NCBI GenBank assembly: GCA_963693365.1 | Contig: CAVNZM010000016.1 | Span: 7,254,001-7,318,000, forward strand | DNA from: Amoebidium appalachense | Lineage: Eukaryota; Ichthyosporea | Direction: 5' to 3' | Length of the DNA: 64,000 nt | Part shown: in pieces, positions 13,529-64,000 of the stretch | Position numbering within the stretch: position 1 is the stretch's first letter | How the letters are laid out: each line of letters starts with the position of its first letter | The notes under the pieces: model-generated | Seen by the model: the letters and a program-made list of their open reading frames with translations, nothing else | The model's database searches: none | Told to the model about the DNA's origin: nothing | Translations under genes and position numbers: made by a program

Positions 13529-13882
13529 CATCTGGCAATGGTATGTGTGTGCATGAATGATAATGTGATGGGTGTCGACGTCAAGAATGTGCCAAGGCGA
13601 TTGTGCCCCCCCCCCCTCCCCTTGGGTCGAGGGCTCCCTGAGGTTGCATGTGGAGGTCTGAGGTTCGGAACACGTACGTTGGGTGGAGCTGATGATGGCA
13701 CACTCAACTCTGCAAACGAGCACAAGTGCATGCAGGTGGCCGTATGCATGATGGCACCACGTACGCATACATTACAACGCGCTACATGTTGCATGCCCTG
13801 GGCCTGTTATAAATGCTGCCGTGGTTACTTGAAACCAACATGCATGCGCTGCACATGGATGCGTGTTTCATGGGTGCCGGCT

Positions 13883-14042
13883 TGCACATGTCTGTGTGTG
13901 TTTGCTTGATCATGATGCATGCCCTGCACATGTCAGACTCTGTACATGTGTGTGTTTGCTTGATGCATGCCCTGCACATGTCAGACTCTGTACATGTGTG
14001 TGTTTGCTTGCATACCCTGCACATGTCTGTGTGTGTTTGCTT
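13883..14042. repeat. ~47-bp tandem repeat, about 3.3 copies
   Basis: The unit begins TGCACATGTC and contains GTGTGTGTTTGCTTG. Two central copies share AGACTCTGTACATG. It lies between the convergent poly(A) signals of the ODC-like and TPR-like genes. Confidence 0.85.
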
Positions 14043-14241
14043 CAACATACATGCACAAGCTGTGTGTTGTTACACAGGATATATATCGATGGACGCACGT
14101 GCCCGTGCCTGCGGATTCAGTGTACATGTTATTACGTGGGTACCGGTAACGGCCTTGGTTTCCAAAGTTGCATGGCCATGTGTGCAATATATATATATAT
14201 ATTTTTTTTAAAAAAAACCCCCGAGTATACGTATACGTATA

Positions 14242-14247
14242 TTTATT
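14242..14247 (-). promoter_or_regulatory. poly(A) signal of the TPR-like gene
   Basis: TTTATT on the + strand is AATAAA on the - strand, about 225 nt after the proposed stop codon at 14472-14474. Confidence 0.55.
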
Positions 14248-14471
14248 GCACGAGCTGTGCCAGGGGCAGCCGGTGCCCCTTTGTCTCTTTGTACAAATTT
14301 AAATCTGCACACCATATGAACACATGCAGGAATAGGATAAGTCATGCATTGTTTGCGCCGTCTAAAGGAATCCGAAGCCTCCAAAGCTTCAAAAATTTCT
14401 TTCCCTTTCACACCCACGCACTCTCATGTAAGCTACCCAATATATCACCCACACACACAAACACATATCCC

Positions 14472-46407
<31,936 letters not shown>

Positions 46408-46932
46408 GCTGGGAATAGGGGTGGGTAGCCCACCCTGTGGTGCTGACGCCTAATGCTATACAAGCCCTCGCCTACACTGTGCCTAACCACGCATGAATAT
46501 ATTACTCTTCAGACGTCTTCGAGACACCAGCAAACGTGTTTGGACAAGGGAGCGACACTGCTGGTCATGACTGTTTGCGCAGTTCCAAAGCTGGATGTTG
46601 GAACCCGATCTCAAACATTCGATTAGCCGATTGACCATTATTATTGGCTCATACATTTTTGGCGGGAGAGACAAGGCCTTGAAGCAAGATCAACGCGTTT
46701 CATATTCTTTCACGGTGCACACTGCACACAGCACCCTTCGTTCTTCAGTCCAAGCGTGTACTGAAAATAACTGGGCACATTCATAAGCTACGTAACATCA
46801 AATACATGGATAAAATCGTTCTATGTAATTCATTTTCTTTTACATTCAGCATATACAGCACTACACATTCGCGCAGCCTACTCTACACAAGGCAACACCT
46901 CTCGTCCCCCTCATAAATTCATACTTCCTATC
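46408..46932. other. spacer between GT31 3' end and TPR-like start
   Basis: 525 nt between two genes on the same (-) strand. It must hold the GT31 3' UTR and the TPR-like promoter. An inverted CCAAT (ATTGG, ~46645) is present. I see no canonical AATAAA on the - strand within 140 nt of the GT31 stop. Confidence 0.4.
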
Positions 46933-48153
46933 TCATATCTCGGTCAAGTAACCCTCACAGAGCGGCCTTAGTGCAAGCGCATTGTTCTGCAGCACCCCAA
47001 ACTTCTTCTCTTTAACGTAGTGTATGGCCACCGCATCATCTTGGCACGTGCCCACAGCAACAGACACAGGCAGTTGCACGACCTTTGGGTTGTGCAATGC
47101 GACAATGTGGCCGATGGTCGTGTCTTCAAACGCCATCCAGTGGAAGTTGGGAGATAAGCGAACATTAGCTACGTGATTAGCTAGGTCCCATGACAGGGCA
47201 ACCAACGCACCCCTCATATATGGGGCGCCAAAGCGGAAGGGATACTCAGCCCAACGCAAAAACCACTTGTTGGTGCTGTTGCGGAAGGGAACAAAGTAGT
47301 CGACGTCAAGCGTGTTTCCCGCGTACACATTGAGAGGTGGTGTCTTGTATAGAGACCTGAGAAGGCGTGGAAGATGCACAAACGTGTCATCATCTGTTTT
47401 AACCGTGTAGTAGGCACCACATGCCTCCGAGCCCCAAGTAAACACCCCGATGCTCTTCATGCTGATGTTTGTGTACGCATCTACGTGCCCGAGGGTTATC
47501 AGGTCTCCAAACTCAACCGCTTCCTTTTCCAGCTCAGTCAACTGCGTTTCTTCCTTTGGAAGAGCCGTAAAAAACCTCATTACCACGTGGTTACGATAAC
47601 GTTCGGGCCAGCGCATGTACATTTCACGCCAAGCAGCACGGCGCAAGGCATACTTTGGCTCTGCCCCACTCAGGACGCCTATGGCGACATGAACAATGGG
47701 TTTGCTGCGGTCTGAGCGGTCTCTGTTTGGCGCACACTCTGTCTCCATGCCCGTTGCTCCGCCAGGCAGCACAACGGGAAGAAAAAGCTGCTCGTGGGTC
47801 TGCCGTGCTTGCAACCAGAGGGGGGCATACGACCTAACAAGTGCCTCGACACCTTGCTTGCCCAGGGGTGCTTGGGGCGGTGCCTGTTGAAGAGAAGTGG
47901 AAGAATAGTCATGGTATGCAGGACTTTCCCCCCCGCCCCCATTTTCTGCAAATGTGCGTGCCTCGTGCTTAGTCTCGCCCACGTCTGTATCGTTTCCAAC
48001 ATCACTGGCTTTGAAGAAATGGATGGCGAGGATCCTGTTAGCATCTTGCACACCAGACAGGGAGACCAGAAGATGTGTTGCTATGATGACTAGTGATAAA
48101 ATAATCAGCGCCATTAAAGCGCGGTAAGTTTTTAACTTGGAGGCAGTTTCCAT
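46933..48153 (-). CDS. GT31 beta-1,3-galactosyltransferase-like, type II Golgi protein
   Basis: Intronless, 406 codons. A short basic N-terminus and one TM segment (residues ~12-32, LMALIILSLVIIATHLLV) fit a type II Golgi anchor, then a low-complexity stem to ~150. The catalytic domain shows GT31 motifs: RRAAWRE (171-177, family RxxxRxTW region), EKEAVEFGDLITLGHVDAYTN followed by a Lys two to three residues on (E-FGD-----D-Y-N--K), the metal-binding KTDDDTFVHLP (252-262, D254-D256), YAGN, and FEDTTIG (342-348, matching the family EDV-xG). The enzyme would transfer Gal or GlcNAc/GalNAc from a UDP-sugar in beta-1,3 linkage onto glycoproteins or glycolipids. The donor cannot be told from sequence. 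It faces away from the APC permease gene. Single-exon structure contrasts with the intron-rich neighbours. Confidence 0.88.
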   Translation of the reverse strand: METASKLKTYRALMALIILSLVIIATHLLVSLSGVQDANRILAIHFFKASDVGNDTDVGETKHEARTFAENGGGGESPAYHDYSSTSLQQAPPQAPLGKQGVEALVRSYAPLWLQARQTHEQLFLPVVLPGGATGMETECAPNRDRSDRSKPIVHVAIGVLSGAEPKYALRRAAWREMYMRWPERYRNHVVMRFFTALPKEETQLTELEKEAVEFGDLITLGHVDAYTNISMKSIGVFTWGSEACGAYYTVKTDDDTFVHLPRLLRSLYKTPPLNVYAGNTLDVDYFVPFRNSTNKWFLRWAEYPFRFGAPYMRGALVALSWDLANHVANVRLSPNFHWMAFEDTTIGHIVALHNPKVVQLPVSVAVGTCQDDAVAIHYVKEKKFGVLQNNALALRPLCEGYLTEI

Positions 48154-50042
48154 GCTGCCGTTCTCTGAACGAGTGTTGGGTTCAACACAAAAAATCTTAT
48201 CTACCTCACTATGGTTGCATTTGAAGAGAGCGTGTCTTTTCTGAGAAAGTTGTGCACGTTATGGAAACTTATCACATATATGCTAGACTTCCAAGTTCTC
48301 CTTTTACTTTGCTTGTGCGACTGGTTGGGTAGATCTTCTCCCGTCAGGTTTGCTTGAGAGTTTGCCTGTGCACCCCAACGACTAAGTCTCGCTCTAAAAC
48401 TGCAAACTCAGCGTGAGCACACTCGTGAGCACAGGCTGCAGGCAACTGTGCGTGAGCACAGCTGCAGGCAACTGTGACGAAGTTTGCGCCATGAGAAAGG
48501 AATGCTCGATTGCTGCATCGGCGCCATTTTATTGGTCTATGTATCGTTGGTGCCCTCCGAGCCAATCACAGGGGAGAGCCGCGCAGGGTAGGGATTACGA
48601 AAAAAAATCGTCGTAATTACGATTAACGAGAGACCCCGATACGAATAAGGTCAGGGTACCGTCGTAACAGCTTTCGTATCAAGTGTGTAGCATTATAAAC
48701 GCTTGAATATGTAATTTTCCCTATTTTTTCAATATTTCTGTTCAAGAACAGCACATTCCCCCCCAAGAACATATCTACAGCACTTCTCGTGTGCAATATC
48801 GAGCCCCGATAAGTTTCCAGGGCTTGTAATCTTGCGGTATTCAATTTGTAAAAACACGTATTTTGAGTTTTGCGACTGGAGGGGCGTTTTAGGCGGGGCT
48901 TGCAGCTCCCCAAGAACCCACGAAATTGACCGTTACGATTGGCCAAATGGCGATACGGTGAAGCTGGCGAACCCCAGCCCAACCCTGGAGCCGCGGCCCA
49001 TATAAGGGCTGGCACTTGAGGGGGAGTCTCCCCCGCCCCCCCGGGGCCCCCCCCCCGGGATGCCCGGGGCGAGCAGGACTACACGGGGAGAGATGTTTGG
49101 GGGAAGGGTGGGGAGGGGAATTCCATTTCAGGTCGCGCACAAGGCTGTCTTGTCTCTCAACGATCATGCTGTAATCCGCAAAAAGAGGCCCTCCTTGTGG
49201 CACCATGGCCAGTCACGCCGTACGTATACGGACCGCATCCATTTTGCGTTCGATCGCAATGCCCCCATCCCGGGAAGTTCATCAGCGAGGTGTCGTAAGG
49301 TGATACCAAAAGGGTGCACAGGTGTATGAGCCTGGTTCAGGCAAGCGTGGAGAAAGGATCGGGGGTCGAGATCTAGGCCTCTTGAGGACTCCGTTTCTTT
49401 TGATCATGCCATTCAAGGGAACCGCATATACACGCGTATACGTACGTACGCGTGTCTCTTGCATCATGACCATGAGATGTGCGGGATCAAGTGCACGGGA
49501 TGACATATATGTATATGAGTGCTTGGTAAGGAACTATATAAATGCAATGCTCTTCAAACAATATAGCACTGAATACGAAAGTTTAGAGAGTTTGAGGCCC
49601 TCCACACTCCCACTGGGCTCACTCCCGGCCCAGCCCGAGCTCGGCCCTTCAAGCAGCAGCCGAAGTTGCAGCCTGGTGCGCACTTGCCTAAAATGGCAAC
49701 CACAGATCTAATTTGGTGGCGCCTTTTCCTCGTAGCCAATCATTGAATTGCGTGCCAGTCACGGCAGCTGAGCTACTTGAAGTTGCATGATCAAGTGAAG
49801 TTCATGACCAAATGATAATAATATGTTTACCGTCAACTCACCAGTGCAATTGTAGACTGTTTCACGATTAGATTATTGCTGTTTGTGTGCCGTTTATGGG
49901 ACAGCATCCAGAGCTCTGGTAAAGGGTAGCGTCCCTACACGGCTAAGTCTGCCAACATTGGGTGGCCAGGAAAACAGGTTTAATTTTTGCTGTTCAAGAG
50001 CTAGAGAGTGCTTGTGCCCGTGTGCACACTCCAAAAAAAAGG
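48154..50042. promoter_or_regulatory. divergent intergenic region (GT31 / APC permease)
   Basis: 1.9 kb between the two start codons, mostly unique sequence. Features: a 25-nt direct repeat (GTGAGCACA-GCTGCAGGCAACTGTG, 48424-48475), ATTGG at 48531 and CCAAT at 48563 near the GT31 side, a C/G-rich block at 49030-49070, and CCAAT at 49736 on the APC side. No ORF in the region resembles a known protein. Confidence 0.45.
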
Positions 50043-63349
<13,307 letters not shown>

Positions 63350-63363
63350 GTTCGTAACCAATC

Positions 63364-63405
<42 letters not shown>

Positions 63406-64000
63406 ACAAAAAAAAAAAAAAAAAAAAAAAAAAAGGCGCATGCTGTTACTAACATGGATGGAAACGTCGAGTCTTACCACAAGGATTACTCCGTCTCTCT
63501 CTAGACCGACCAACACTCTTCTTCCTGCTCTACACTTCTCCATTAAATTACCCGTGTCCTGGCTGTTTCCTGCAACGTTGTGCATACTTTCCCTTCCTAG
63601 TTCTCTCCTGTTTAGCCAAAGGGGGTGTTAAGTCCTGGGAAATTCTAATCTTCGATGAGAACAGCCCAATCCAATTCATGGCGACAAACACCTGAAACAC
63701 GGTAAAAACCCATTATAGGAGCAGGTGGGAAGTAGTACGGATAACCTTTTGTCTTGCCTCGTTTGGGGCTAAGTTGTGCAATGGATGGTTACAAGGCTTA
63801 ACAGCGGGGATGGATGATGGCTCTATTGGTAGATCTTTTACTGGCCATGAGCACGTGTGTCAGGTGCCGCCGCCAGCGTTCAACATGGATACAATGGGGA
63901 AGAGAGGGGGAACTTGGAGGTCCTGTTTGTGTGCTTGGTTGTGGGTGTGGTATGGGTGAATGGCTTAAGCTTGTGGACGGGGGGGTGGGAGGGGGGGGTG
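63350..64000 (+). other. APC intron 21 and window end; no exon recognised
   Basis: Begins GTTCGTAACC, then a ~43-nt C run and ~28-nt A run (63365-63434). The rest is unique sequence without a convincing acceptor followed by coding in phase 2. Confidence 0.4.

Overview
The window is nuclear DNA of an intron-rich eukaryote. The evidence is GT-AG (and some GC-AG) introns, AATAAA signals, a nuclear-type tRNA-Asp with a Pol III T-run, and homologues of a nuclear-pore basket protein, a type II Golgi glycosyltransferase and an ornithine-decarboxylase-fold protein. A VTC polyphosphate polymerase, a family found in fungi, algae, kinetoplastids and other protists but not known from animals, suggests a unicellular lineage. 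I cannot place the species. Exons are GC-rich and clean. Introns and spacers are packed with (CA)n/(GT)n, minisatellites and very long poly-G/poly-C runs, so nearly all long His/Thr, Pro, Cys/Val or Gly open frames are repeat artefacts.

Layout, left to right. (1) 2-721 (+): 3' end of a VTC-type polyphosphate polymerase gene with its DUF202 membrane domain, followed by a decayed tandem duplicate of the same 3' end (1797-2560). (2) 2.6-7.0 kb: gene-poor, with a ~490-bp inverted repeat and microsatellites. (3) 7039-8072 (+): a broken KCTD-like BTB plus SPRY gene. (4) 9.4-13.5 kb (+): a promoter-like CCAAT-rich region, a spliced upstream ORF, and a five-exon gene for a 429-residue ornithine-decarboxylase homologue that has lost the PLP lysine, the catalytic cysteine and the other PLP motifs, an antizyme-inhibitor-like pseudoenzyme. 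(5) 14.2-46.4 kb (-): one giant gene of about 52 small exons encoding a ~1960-residue coiled-coil TPR/Mlp/NUA-type nucleoporin. Its introns carry many minisatellites and a tRNA-Asp gene. (6) 46.9-48.15 kb (-): an intronless GT31 beta-1,3-galactosyltransferase-like gene. (7) 50.04 kb to beyond the right edge (+): a multi-exon APC-superfamily amino-acid permease (21 exons and 672 residues seen, incomplete at the right).

Gene relationships: the ODC-like and TPR genes are convergent, with facing poly(A) signals about 0.7 kb apart. GT31 and the APC permease are divergent, with 1.9 kb between start codons. I see no operon-like or pathway link between neighbours. The most interesting item is the catalytically dead ODC homologue with its upstream ORF ending 16 nt before the main start, which resembles the logic of antizyme-inhibitor control. 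Other points of interest are splice acceptors built directly from (CA)n runs, GC-AG introns sharing a GCACGTGC sequence, and a ~175-bp dispersed intronic element. Exon boundaries were read by eye from splice consensus and reading-phase continuity; no alignment or transcript data were available.
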